Below, one piece after another: positions 1 to 8,512 of a stretch of 35,238 bases of DNA; position 1 is the first letter of the stretch; every line of letters begins with the position of its first letter. The notes beneath the pieces were generated by a model. It did no database searches. It saw nothing but the letters and a program-made list of their open reading frames with translations, and was not told the origin of the DNA. Source of the stretch: a bacterium (GTDB lineage: Bacteria; UBP6; UBA1177); contig JAFYIZ010000043.1 in NCBI GenBank assembly GCA_017538365.1, positions 1 through 35,238 of the forward strand, written 5' to 3'. A program made the translations under genes and the position numbers.

Positions 1-126
1 GGGGGATTACATAAAATCGCGAAAAAATTTCGGGGAAATAGGAATTTTGCTGTAAAAAAATTTGCGGGGATTTGGAAAATGCTCAATTTTATTGATGAAT
101 TTTAATTTTCCCCAAACCGGCTATAA
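1..126. other. AT-rich non-coding left edge
   Basis: No convincing gene is seen here. The stretch is AT-rich, with runs of A and T. It contains an imperfect inverted repeat, TTTGGAAAAT at 71-80 against ATTTTCCCCAAA at 105-116, whose stem needs a two-base bulge. It could be the decayed terminator of a gene lying to the left of the window, but no clear U-tract follows it. Confidence 0.3.
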
Positions 127-261
127 AACCCACAAATCATTGGACGCTTTCTGCGAAAAATTCTCATCACGCATAGCAGCAGATACCTGATCTACGCCAA
201 AGATCTGGTCAAAGACGGCGAAACCACATGTCTGCCGATATATTTCACACCGTTTTTGTAA
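127..261 (+). pseudogene. Possible 3' remnant of a coding gene
   Basis: The frame is open from the stop codon at 124-126 to the TAA at 259-261 and has no ATG, GTG or TTG start in its upstream half. Its translation looks protein-like, with the stretch RYLIYAKDLVKDGETTC followed by LPIYFTPFL and stop, rather than the low-complexity sequence around it. The best reading is the tail of a gene whose 5' part has been lost. Chance open frame is a real alternative because only about 44 codons are involved, and no family was recognised. The next promoter begins immediately downstream. Confidence 0.25.
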
Positions 262-267
262 TAATCC

Positions 268-295
268 TTGCCAATCTGTATAAAATACCTATAAT
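268..295 (+). promoter_or_regulatory. Predicted sigma-70-type promoter for the 339 lipoprotein
   Basis: TTGCCA at 268-273 and TATAAT at 290-295 are separated by 16 bp. The -10 box is followed by TTTGCG, the same discriminator seen at the 7836-7863 promoter. Transcription would start near 302, giving a leader of about 37 nt to the ATG at 339. Confidence 0.7.
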
Positions 296-338
296 TTTGC
301 GGTTTTTGTGTAATCGGATACAAAACTCGGAGGTCAAA

Positions 339-1091
339 ATGAAAAAAATCCTTGTTGTTTTTGCCATTCTCTGTGCATTTTTCGCGGTTTCATGCGGAAG
401 CGGCTCAAAAAATGAAGACACTGTCGATACCGGTGACAACGATCCGACTGATGATGCAGATTCACAGTCTGAACCAAGTGATGATGACGCTGACAGTGAG
501 CCGACTGATGATGCAGATTCTCAACCTGACGATGATCCTGAAGAACCATCTTACGGCGGCAGAGGTTGCAACGCCAGAACATCCTACGGCTCGACTTCGG
601 TCACAAGAGACGAAAGCTCCGTTTTTGACAGCTGTGCCACAGGTGCAAAATACTCTGACAGTTCTTGCATTTATCCTGATCCTGCAGAACTTTTCTTAAA
701 GTTGCAGAAAACGACGATAGTTTTCAAAAAGGAGTGCAAACAAAACGATGCACCTATTCCGTGTCCCGATTTTATCCCAGAGTCAATAACGCTCTCACAG
801 CTTACAGGTTGCAATATCTATCGTAACGAAAGCACTCCTAATGATGCTCAACCGTGCCTTTCCGAATGTCCTGAATTCTATTTTTCGACTGACAACGAAA
901 CCTTTAAAACAGTTGAATTCCGGCATGATTATGATTACGACTCAAATTACCCGTTTCATAACGCTTTTTTCGAATCCAGTAATTCCGAAAGAACAATTTT
1001 TCTTATTGTAGACACCGGCCAAAACACCGCTCTATTTAAATCATCAGATTCTTCAATAACACTTTCGTTTGAAATCTTGGTTGCCGAATAA
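339..1091 (+). CDS. Asp-rich, Cys-containing lipoprotein, function unknown
   Basis: The start is placed at the ATG at 339 because CGGAGG lies at 328-333 and a signal peptide begins exactly there. Upstream in-frame starts would overlap the promoter. The product is about 250 residues. It starts with MKK and a hydrophobic core ending in AVSC, with Cys19 as the likely lipidated residue; Ala at -3 is not the commonest lipobox residue. Residues about 23-75 are a low-complexity Asp/Ser/Glu/Pro linker. The remainder is a small domain with about nine cysteines, which suggests disulfides outside the cytoplasm. No family was recognised. The acidic residues soon after the Cys and the linker resemble surface-exposed lipoproteins, but that is inference. 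It appears to be transcribed alone. Confidence 0.8.
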   Translation: MKKILVVFAILCAFFAVSCGSGSKNEDTVDTGDNDPTDDADSQSEPSDDDADSEPTDDADSQPDDDPEEPSYGGRGCNARTSYGSTSVTRDESSVFDSCATGAKYSDSSCIYPDPAELFLKLQKTTIVFKKECKQNDAPIPCPDFIPESITLSQLTGCNIYRNESTPNDAQPCLSECPEFYFSTDNETFKTVEFRHDYDYDSNYPFHNAFFESSNSERTIFLIVDTGQNTALFKSSDSSITLSFEILVAE

Positions 1092-1172
1092 ATTTTCAAT
1101 CTTTCAGGAATTATAAAGCGAGCCGCCAGCGCTCCCAAAAGTTTCCAAAATTCTTCAAAATCCCTTTTACAC

Positions 1173-1200
1173 TTGAAATAATATTTTTAAAAAATATAAA
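1173..1200 (+). promoter_or_regulatory. Predicted promoter for the activase-DUF58-queA operon
   Basis: TTGAAA at 1173-1178 and TATAAA at 1195-1200 are 16 bp apart, followed by GCGGCGG. The spacing and GC-rich discriminator match other promoters in the window. It lies 32 bp before the ATG at 1233. Confidence 0.55.
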
Positions 1201-1232
1201 GCGGCGGAAGGTTTTTTGCACTTGGAGGAGAA

Positions 1233-4200
1233 ATGCAGGAGCGTCTTGGAATTGACATCGGTTCGACATTCATCACTGTTTTTTCACAAAATAAAAATAA
1301 AGTCGTTTTCCGTTTCAGACACAGCGGAAAAATAGCGGAATCGCTGAAGAAAATTTTTGCGGAGACCGATAGTGACACTTTGGTCCGCTTTACCGGAAAA
1401 ACTGCACAGGAATTTTCCGGAGTCGTCAAAGACCTCTGCATTTCAGAGGCTGAGGCGATAAACGCGGAACTCAAGAAGGAGAAATTTTTTGGCGGCTCAG
1501 ATTTTGCGATAATCAGTATCGGTGCGTCGTCGCTTAAAAAATACACGATAAAATCGGGAACTATCTCAGATATTTCGTCAAATTCGCTCTGTGCTTCGGG
1601 AACGGGACTTTTTCTGGAAGAACAGGCTGAAAGGCTTTCTATCGACCTTGAAAACATGCCTGCTCTGGATATTGCCGAGCCGCCGTCGATTGCGAGCAGA
1701 TGCACGGTTTTCGCAAAAAGCGACCTCATCCACCATCAGCAGGAAGGGCGTACGAAAGATGAAATGTGGGCGGGAATGTGCCGCGCGCTCGTTATTTCTG
1801 CGACGAACACACTTTTCAAAGGGCTTGAGATCAAAGGAAACTTCCTTCTTATCGGCGGAGTCAGCCTGAATAAAGAGGTCGTCCGCTGGTTCAGGACTCT
1901 TTTCCCGACTTCAGAGTGGCTCGTTCCTGAGTTCAGCGAAGCCTTTGTGGCTAAAGGGGCGGCTGAAAGTGCCTGCATAAAAGTAACTGAGATCGATCCA
2001 GACAAATTCTCCCACTCGGCAGCTTTTGAAAAAATGCCGCCTCTCACGCTGAAAAAAAGCAATTACCCGCACTTTATCGAGCCTACGCTTGATGAAGAAA
2101 ACAACGAAATAAGGATCCACAAGGCAAATTACCGCGAAATTCCCGAAGCGATTCTTGGAATGGATATCGGTTCGACTAGCACGAAGATAGCACTTCTTGA
2201 TCTCAAAGGAGAGCCGATACTCGATATTTACAGAAAAACAGGCGGTGACCCGGTAAACTCTGCGAAAAAACTTTTTAAAGCGCTCTATTCGCTCATTGAT
2301 CCTGCAAAAACAACTATCCGCGCGTTCGGAACAACCGGTTCGGGAAGAAAACTTTCGGGCATAATTTTCGGCGCCGACGCGATAATAAACGAGATCACGG
2401 CTCACGCAAAAGGAACTGCTTCGATTTTTCCGGAAGTCGAAACGATATTTGAAATAGGCGGTCAGGACGCAAAATTCATCAGGCTTTCGCACGGTTTTGT
2501 GACAGATGTCAACATGAACTACGTCTGCGCTGCCGGAACAGGCTCATTCGTCGAGGAACAGGCGCGAAAACTCGGGATACCGATAAATCTTGCGGGAAAA
2601 CTCACAGAACACGTAGCACCGCCCGTAACGAGCGACCGCTGCACGGTATTCATGGAGCAGGATATCCGCTCGCTTCTGCAGCAGGGTTTCGACAAAAACG
2701 AAGTTCTCGCCGCAGTCCATTACTCGGTTGTCAAAAACTATCTCAACAGAGTCGTAGGAAACCGCAAGATCAGCAAGGACAAAATATTCTTCCAGGGTGC
2801 TACGGCACGTAACAAAGGGCTTGTCGCGGCTTTTGAAAACCTGTTGAATGTAGAAATGGTGGTTTCTCCGTTCTGTCACGTCATGGGCTGCATCGGCGCG
2901 GCTTTAGTCGCTTTTGAAGAAGTCAAAGCTGAGGGCGAATCAAAAAAATCGGCATTCCGCGGAGCTGAATCGGCAACCATCGAAGTCACTTCGAGGACTG
3001 AGACCTGCAAACTCTGCAGCAATTTCTGCAGAATCAACCACATCTCCGAAAAAGGAGGCAGAGAATCTTCGTGGGGTTACGGCTGCGGCAGAGATCCCGA
3101 AACGCCGGTCAGAAAGGAAATAAAAGAATTCGAGCTCATAAAGCACAGAAACACGTCATTTTTCAAAAACTTCCTCACGGAAAAAGAGCCTATCGGTAAA
3201 GTCGGACTTCCGCTTGCAGTCTCGACCTGGACATTCCTTCCGCTCTGGAAAAAAATGCTCTCGCTTTTGAACATCGAGACTGTCGTTTCGGCACTTTCGA
3301 CAACTCCTGCAATCAAAGGGCTTTCGTCAAAATATTCGGCATCGGACTTCTGTTTTCCTGTCAAAACTTCAATCGGCCACACGCTTGAGCTGACAAACAA
3401 AAATCTTCCCGTTTTCTTCCCGACACTCATTTCGGCAGGCGACAACGTAAAAACGGCGATCAGCTTCTTCTGCCCTTACGTCCAGAGCGATCCATCGATA
3501 ATTTCGACCGTTATGGAAAAGAACGGGCTCGACCCGAAATCGAAGATAATTGACCCTGTCATCGACTTCAGAATGTCGGACGACAAAAACGGCTCGCTCA
3601 TTTTCAAAGCTCTGGAACCATTCTTCCCGACTCTTAAGGAAAAACAGGTGCGAAAAGCGTGGAAAGAGGCGCGCGATTACTACAAAAGCGAGACTACAAG
3701 GCTTATTGAAGAAGGCGAGGCTCTTCTTAAAAACGCGAAAAAAGAGAAAAAACCGGTGTTTCTGCTTGTGGGAAGACCTTACAACCTTTACGACAAAGGA
3801 ATCAACCTCGGAATTCCCGAAACCATCGCCGGAATGGGTTTTGACGTCCTTCCTATCGACATGATGAAGATAAATGTCGGCTCGCTTGCTGACACAAACT
3901 ACTGGAATCTTTTCTGGAATTACGGACAGAAGATAATCGCGGCAATCAAACGGGCGAAAAAAGAGGAAAACGTTTTTCCGATATACCTCACAAACTTCTC
4001 GTGCGGCCCAGACAGCTTCATCCTTTCTTTTGCAGAAAACGAAATGAAAGGGCGTCCTATGCTCATTCTTGAGCTTGACGAACACTCAAGCGACGGCGGA
4101 TACCTCACTCGTATTGAGGCTTTCATCGATGTTGTCAAAGGTTACATGAAAAACAGGCCTGAGCCGACGGAAAGGCCGCTTCCCGACATTTATCTCGCGG

Positions 4201-5354
4201 ATAAAGGACTCAAACCGGGCAAAATCTGGATTCCTCCGATGCACATCGGCACACCGCTTTTTGCCGCTGCATTCCGCGGTTTCGGTTACGATGCCGTGGC
4301 GATTCCGCTTGAGACAAAGCACGATCTCGTCACAGGAAAAAAATATGTCAGAGGTCAGGAGTGTCTTCCGATGATACTCACTCTGGGTTCTTTCTTAAAT
4401 CAGGTCAAAAAAGAGCCCGGAAAACAGCACACGTTTTTCATGCCTTCTTCGGAAGGGCCGTGCAGACTGGGACAGTACAATATGCTTGAGCGCATCGCTT
4501 TCGAGCATCTGGGGCTCGACAACATCGATATTCTGGCGCCTTCCAGCATAAATTCGTATCAGGGAGTCGAGGAACAGCTTCGAAGATACCTGATGCATTC
4601 GGTCATCACGAGCGACGTGCTTATGAAAATGACGACGCGTACCAGACCTTACGAAAAGACGAAAGGCGATGTCGATGCATTCCTCGAGAAAGCCATGAAA
4701 ACTCTTGAATTGGTGTTCGAGCAGAAAAAAAATCCGCTTCCGATAGTTGAACAGCTTGCTGACGAACTTGCAAAAATCCCGCGTTACAACGAGAAGAAGC
4801 CGCTTGTCGGCATCGTCGGCGAAATATACGTCAGAAGCAATGCCTGCGCTAACGGAGACCTCATCCGCGTAATCGAGGAAAACGGCGGCGAGGCTTGGCT
4901 TGCACCTCTTTTCGAGTGGCTCATCTACACAGTCTGGGTTCAGGATTTCATGGCGAAACAGAAAGCGTTCTCCCTTTTCGGAAGAGGCGAATCGCTCATC
5001 AAAAACCTTTACGTTTCGCATATTGACGAGTCATACGGCAAAGCTGCCGACAAAATCCTTTCCGACCGTCACGAGCCTTCGATAAAAGAGACTCTCGACG
5101 AAGGGATGAAGTATCTCCATCCCGAATTTGTAGGGGAGGCGATTCTTACCGTCGGCCGTGCCGTAATGTTTGCAAAACAGGGCGCTTCGATGATCGTCAA
5201 TGTCGCTCCTTTCGGCTGCATGCACGGAACAATTACCGATTCGATCTTCCAGGAAATAAAGAACACTCACAATATTCCGATAGTTTCGCAGTTCTACGAC
5301 GGCGATATCGACATAAACGACAGAGTCGCCAATATCCTAAGAATGAGAAAATAG
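1233..5354 (+). CDS. Two-headed BadF/HgdC-type activase fused to DUF2229/HgdB-like reductase region
   Basis: The start follows GGAGGA and an in-phase MQERLGIDIGST. This 1373-residue protein has two ASKHA ATPase domains (about 4-265 and 302-565) of the BadF/BadG/BcrA/BcrD family. Each has the cluster cysteines of this family (C120 and C157; C432 and C470). The second has the phosphate motif GGQDAK at 409-414, while the first has degenerate IGASSLKKY there. C592, C595 and C599 form a small Cys cluster. The rest is DUF2229 and 2-hydroxyacyl-CoA-dehydratase-like sequence, with C618, C707, C747, C924, C1044, C1077, C1205 and C1329 as candidate ligands. Known relatives couple ATP hydrolysis to low-potential electron transfer onto iron-sulfur dehydratases or double-cubane reductases. 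The substrate is unknown and no separate dehydratase subunits are nearby. The protein is cytoplasmic and probably oxygen-sensitive. A DUF58 gene follows 30 bp later. Confidence 0.88.
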   Translation: MQERLGIDIGSTFITVFSQNKNKVVFRFRHSGKIAESLKKIFAETDSDTLVRFTGKTAQEFSGVVKDLCISEAEAINAELKKEKFFGGSDFAIISIGASSLKKYTIKSGTISDISSNSLCASGTGLFLEEQAERLSIDLENMPALDIAEPPSIASRCTVFAKSDLIHHQQEGRTKDEMWAGMCRALVISATNTLFKGLEIKGNFLLIGGVSLNKEVVRWFRTLFPTSEWLVPEFSEAFVAKGAAESACIKVTEIDPDKFSHSAAFEKMPPLTLKKSNYPHFIEPTLDEENNEIRIHKANYREIPEAILGMDIGSTSTKIALLDLKGEPILDIYRKTGGDPVNSAKKLFKALYSLIDPAKTTIRAFGTTGSGRKLSGIIFGADAIINEITAHAKGTASIFPEVETIFEIGGQDAKFIRLSHGFVTDVNMNYVCAAGTGSFVEEQARKLGIPINLAGKLTEHVAPPVTSDRCTVFMEQDIRSLLQQGFDKNEVLAAVHYSVVKNYLNRVVGNRKISKDKIFFQGATARNKGLVAAFENLLNVEMVVSPFCHVMGCIGAALVAFEEVKAEGESKKSAFRGAESATIEVTSRTETCKLCSNFCRINHISEKGGRESSWGYGCGRDPETPVRKEIKEFELIKHRNTSFFKNFLTEKEPIGKVGLPLAVSTWTFLPLWKKMLSLLNIETVVSALSTTPAIKGLSSKYSASDFCFPVKTSIGHTLELTNKNLPVFFPTLISAGDNVKTAISFFCPYVQSDPSIISTVMEKNGLDPKSKIIDPVIDFRMSDDKNGSLIFKALEPFFPTLKEKQVRKAWKEARDYYKSETTRLIEEGEALLKNAKKEKKPVFLLVGRPYNLYDKGINLGIPETIAGMGFDVLPIDMMKINVGSLADTNYWNLFWNYGQKIIAAIKRAKKEENVFPIYLTNFSCGPDSFILSFAENEMKGRPMLILELDEHSSDGGYLTRIEAFIDVVKGYMKNRPEPTERPLPDIYLADKGLKPGKIWIPPMHIGTPLFAAAFRGFGYDAVAIPLETKHDLVTGKKYVRGQECLPMILTLGSFLNQVKKEPGKQHTFFMPSSEGPCRLGQYNMLERIAFEHLGLDNIDILAPSSINSYQGVEEQLRRYLMHSVITSDVLMKMTTRTRPYEKTKGDVDAFLEKAMKTLELVFEQKKNPLPIVEQLADELAKIPRYNEKKPLVGIVGEIYVRSNACANGDLIRVIEENGGEAWLAPLFEWLIYTVWVQDFMAKQKAFSLFGRGESLIKNLYVSHIDESYGKAADKILSDRHEPSIKETLDEGMKYLHPEFVGEAILTVGRAVMFAKQGASMIVNVAPFGCMHGTITDSIFQEIKNTHNIPIVSQFYDGDIDINDRVANILRMRK

Positions 5355-5384
5355 GTTCGGTTTTGTTCGTTTGATGGTGGAATC

Positions 5385-6689
5385 GTGAAAAAGCGGCACT
5401 ACAAGTGGTATTCGGCAACTTACAGGCTGAATGAAAAAATCGAAAGAAAGTTCACGACTACCGGAAAAGTTCTCTTTTTATGCGCTTTTGCCCTTGTTTT
5501 TTTCGGTCTGAACACTCATTCAAGCATGCTTTTTGTCGTTTTTGCTGCCTCTCTTGCACTGCTTGCCGCCGATGCGGTTTCGCTTGCGTTCAAATCTTTT
5601 GCATTTGAGTTCGAAAGGTTTCTTCCCGAATGTGTTTCAAAGGGAATTGTGGTAAAATACCCTGTGATTATGCGGGCAAAAAGTGATAAGGCAAATTTCG
5701 ACAGCCTTTTCTACTCCGAAGTTCCTGCTGCTCCGATACCTTCTTTTGAAGTTTTCAACGCAACTAAAGAGCCGGGCGAAGAAAAGCGCAACGCCTTCGA
5801 CAGAAAGATGGGGTATTACCGATGGAAGTGGCTCATCGATAAAAACTGCGGCGGAAAATATGAAGAATTTGCCGTTACCGGCAGGAAAACCGACGGCGGG
5901 ATTCTGTTTGATGTCTCTTTCATGCCGGAAAGGCGCGGAAAAATCGCTTTCGGCGGCGCGTACATTTTCCACAAAGGTATTTTCGGACTTTTGAAAAAAG
6001 GAAAAATCGTTGCCAATCCCGGAAGTTTCCTTGTTCTTCCTGAAATAAAGGAGTCGTTTGAAATTCCCGAAAATGAAGGGGATTCGGCAAATGAAAAAAA
6101 CGAAAAAACGCGCGAAATGCAGGAAACGGGAAGCGGTTTCGAGCTGAAATCCCTCCGTGATTTCGTTCCCGGCGATTCGATAAGGAACATCCACTGGAAA
6201 TCAAGCGCTAAAAGCGGTCAGCTGCGGACGAAAGAGTTTTACAAAGAGGTCGATTCGGGCTCGGTCGTCTTTGTCGACAACTTTTTTGAAGAGCACTACA
6301 GCGAAGATTTTGAAAAAGTCCTTTCCGCTGCGTCAACGCTAATGAACGCGATGCAGAGAGAGGAAAATCTTCCGCAGATTCTTTTTGTCGGCAGGGAAAC
6401 TCACGAAATTCCGGACAGCTCGAAAAAAAGTTTTGCATCAGCCTTGTCTATGCTGGCGCTTGCAGAAAATGATGCGGAAAACAAGTTCGAAAGCTGCCTC
6501 GAAACCCTTTTTGAAGCAGGTCGCGGCGCATCGACAATCTTCTTTTTCACTTCAAAATACGACGAAGCGAGAAAAAAGGCTTTGAAAACGCTCGCCGGGC
6601 TCGGCTGCGGCATTCACATTTTTTATGCAGGAAGCGCTGAAAGCGATTCCGAACTCAGCCGTTATGAAACAAAAATAGATTTTCAATAA
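5385..6689 (+). CDS. DUF58 domain membrane protein
   Basis: The 434-residue product starts at a GTG at 5385, with only GATGGTGG upstream as a ribosome site; the nearby ATG at 5374 hits a stop after four codons. Two adjacent hydrophobic segments (about 28-45 and 48-66) anchor it in the inner membrane. The DUF58 signature lies near 250-290, with LRDFVPGDSIRNIHW then KSSAKSG. The C-terminal part resembles a von Willebrand A-like fold. In other bacteria DUF58 proteins usually sit with MoxR ATPases and VWA proteins. Neither partner is present here, so its role is unclear. It probably shares the transcript of the activase upstream and queA downstream. The functional assignment goes no further than the family. 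Confidence 0.85.
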   Translation: MKKRHYKWYSATYRLNEKIERKFTTTGKVLFLCAFALVFFGLNTHSSMLFVVFAASLALLAADAVSLAFKSFAFEFERFLPECVSKGIVVKYPVIMRAKSDKANFDSLFYSEVPAAPIPSFEVFNATKEPGEEKRNAFDRKMGYYRWKWLIDKNCGGKYEEFAVTGRKTDGGILFDVSFMPERRGKIAFGGAYIFHKGIFGLLKKGKIVANPGSFLVLPEIKESFEIPENEGDSANEKNEKTREMQETGSGFELKSLRDFVPGDSIRNIHWKSSAKSGQLRTKEFYKEVDSGSVVFVDNFFEEHYSEDFEKVLSAASTLMNAMQREENLPQILFVGRETHEIPDSSKKSFASALSMLALAENDAENKFESCLETLFEAGRGASTIFFFTSKYDEARKKALKTLAGLGCGIHIFYAGSAESDSELSRYETKIDFQ

Positions 6690-6707
6690 CTTTATTAAGG
6701 CGGAAAA

Positions 6708-7748
6708 ATGGATACCGAAATTTTCAACTACGAACTTCCCGAAGAGCTGATTGCAGACGATCCTGCGGCGCGCGGAACGGGAAAAATGATGGTTCTCGAC
6801 AGAAGCAGAAACTCGATAACGCACTCCGATTTCAGCTTGATAACCGATTATATCGACGGCAATACAACGGTCGTTTTCAATTCGACGAAAGTCATTCCGG
6901 CGCGTATTTTCGGTAAGCGTGCAAGCGGCGGACAAGTTGAATTTCTGCTGCTCAAAGCGCTTAAGGACGGATTGTGGCAGGTGATGGTCAAATGTTCGAA
7001 GCACATCGACAAAGGAGAGGTCGTATTTTTTGAAAACGGGCTCACGGCGGAACTTGTCTCAAGAAGCGAGCAGTTTGCGGAAGTGCGTTTTTCGCTTGAT
7101 GCAGACAATCTTCTTGCCTATCTCGACAGATTCGGCGACATCCCGCTGCCGCCGTACATTCTGAAAAGACGCAACGAAAAGCACAGCAGGCCTGACGACA
7201 AGGAAAAATACCAGACTGTTTACGCAGAAACAGCCGGTTCTGTCGCTGCACCTACCGCGGGGCTTCACTTCAGCAGAGAAATAATCGAAAAAATACGCGA
7301 AATCACGGGCGGACACGTTGAAAATGTCGTTTTAGACGTCGGCCTCGGAACGTTTCTTCCGGTAAAAAGCGAAAAAGTCGAAGAGCACACGATGCACAAG
7401 GAACATTTTGTGATCGACGAAGCGACTGCAGCCAGACTCAATGCGGACAAGGCGGCGGGAAGAAAAATCCTTGCCGTCGGAACGACGACCGTCAGGGCGC
7501 TCGAAAGTGCCGCTGTTGCTAAAAACATCATCGAGCCGTGTGACAAAGAGACGGGAATTTTCATTTATCCGGGCTACGAATTCCGCTTTACCGACCGCAT
7601 TCTCACGAACTTCCACCTGCCGTGCAGCACTCTGCTTATGATGATTTCGGCATTCGCCGGACGCGAGTTCGTCATGAACGCATACAAAGAGGCTGTCGAA
7701 AACAGATACCGTTTTTATTCCTACGGCGATTCGATGCTTATTCTCTGA
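6708..7748 (+). CDS. queA: tRNA preQ1(34) S-adenosylmethionine ribosyltransferase-isomerase
   Basis: QueA transfers and isomerises the ribosyl part of S-adenosylmethionine onto preQ1 at the wobble base of tRNA, giving epoxyqueuosine on the queuosine pathway. The 346-residue length is close to typical family members. Family motifs are present: GTGKMMVLDR near the N-terminus, FNSTKVIPAR, the stretch AETAGSVAAPTAGLHFS, VGLGTFLPV, GTTTVRALESA and NFHLPCSTLLMM. The ATG at 6708 is preceded by AAGGCGG. It lies 18 bp after the DUF58 gene and is probably cotranscribed with it. No other queuosine gene is in the window, and no preQ1 riboswitch precedes it. Confidence 0.96.
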   Translation: MDTEIFNYELPEELIADDPAARGTGKMMVLDRSRNSITHSDFSLITDYIDGNTTVVFNSTKVIPARIFGKRASGGQVEFLLLKALKDGLWQVMVKCSKHIDKGEVVFFENGLTAELVSRSEQFAEVRFSLDADNLLAYLDRFGDIPLPPYILKRRNEKHSRPDDKEKYQTVYAETAGSVAAPTAGLHFSREIIEKIREITGGHVENVVLDVGLGTFLPVKSEKVEEHTMHKEHFVIDEATAARLNADKAAGRKILAVGTTTVRALESAAVAKNIIEPCDKETGIFIYPGYEFRFTDRILTNFHLPCSTLLMMISAFAGREFVMNAYKEAVENRYRFYSYGDSMLIL

Positions 7749-7835
7749 CAAAATTTTTTTGATACATGTCTGTTTTTACATAACAGTGTTTGTTTTATTT
7801 ATTTCAAAAAATCGCGGTTTTTTGTTTATTTTTTG

Positions 7836-7863
7836 TTGACTTGAAAATTTCTGTTTCTATAAT
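7836..7863 (+). promoter_or_regulatory. Predicted strong promoter of the signalling operon
   Basis: TTGACT at 7836-7841 and TATAAT at 7858-7863 are 16 bp apart, followed by TTTGCGA, the same discriminator as at 268-295. The leader to the ATG at 7913 would be about 43 nt. Nothing else recognisable lies in the AT-rich gap 7749-7912 apart from weak A/T-rich inverted repeats. Confidence 0.78.
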
Positions 7864-7912
7864 TTTGCGATTTTCGGCTCTTTAAACAAAATAATTCTTT
7901 CAGGAGGTTGTT

Positions 7913-8497
7913 ATGACTTATTTACCGCTTTCCTATCTGCTCGGGTCAAGAGCAAAAGTAGACATCATCAGAATTCTTGTCAACAGACAGAATTACACAG
8001 GCAGAAAAATTGCTGTTCTCAGCAGCACGAATCCGAATTCAAACAAAAAGGCTCTCGATTTCCTTATCGAAACCGGTCTTGTTTTGAGAGAACAGGTCGG
8101 CAACGCTTATCACTATAACCTTAACGACAAGCATTTCCTTTATGAACCGATCACCACTCTTTTCAAGGAAGAAGAGAAAACCATCAATAAAATCATGAAG
8201 TGCGGTGCCGCTTTCATCGAAGAGTTCGCTCCGAAAACACTTGCCGGTTTCGTTACTTACCTTAGAAGCAGTGTTGTTCTCACGGTTCTTGCACACTCTT
8301 TCCCTGCAAAAGATCTCAGCGATTATATTTATGAAAAAACCGGTTTCAGAGTTCTTGTAAAAGTTGTCGACACGATAACTCTCAACGAAAAATCGGTTAC
8401 CGATTACGCTGAAAAAGTTTATTTCTGGAACAATTACAAATCGATCGTAAAGATGCTTGATTCCAGAAATGTTGTTAAAACTTTCTTTAACTTCTAA
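7913..8497 (+). CDS. Winged-helix protein heading a receiver/HD-GYP operon
   Basis: The 194-residue product starts at an ATG after a perfect AGGAGG. Residues about 8-75 read as a winged helix-turn-helix: a helix SRAKVDIIRILVNRQ, a serine-rich turn, a recognition-like helix NKKALDFLIETGLV, then a wing REQVGNAYHYNLND. The layout resembles regulators in which a winged helix precedes a nucleotidyltransferase-like domain. The C-terminal half (about 90-194) lacks the GS and paired-Asp catalytic motif of such enzymes, so it is either degenerate or a different domain. It is the first gene of a three-gene unit with a receiver protein and a tandem HD-GYP protein. A transcriptional or adaptor role in that pathway is inference. 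Specific function is unknown. Confidence 0.75.
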   Translation: MTYLPLSYLLGSRAKVDIIRILVNRQNYTGRKIAVLSSTNPNSNKKALDFLIETGLVLREQVGNAYHYNLNDKHFLYEPITTLFKEEEKTINKIMKCGAAFIEEFAPKTLAGFVTYLRSSVVLTVLAHSFPAKDLSDYIYEKTGFRVLVKVVDTITLNEKSVTDYAEKVYFWNNYKSIVKMLDSRNVVKTFFNF

Positions 8498-8512
8498 GGT
8501 TTGGAGGCAACT

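Noticed and set aside
228-338. N-terminal extension of the first lipoprotein to an upstream ATG
   Set aside because: It would run through the predicted promoter and bury the signal peptide; the ATG at 339 has a good ribosome site.
420-545. DNA repeat array or CRISPR-like element in the lipoprotein gene
   Set aside because: The repeated GATGATGCAGATTC-type sequence encodes an in-frame Asp-rich linker; units are irregular and no spacers are present.
1092-1172. Terminator after the first lipoprotein gene
   Set aside because: The GAGC/GCTC stem near 1120 is only four pairs and lacks a following T-run.
6690-6707. preQ1 riboswitch before queA
   Set aside because: Only 18 bp separate queA from the DUF58 gene, too little for an aptamer and expression platform.
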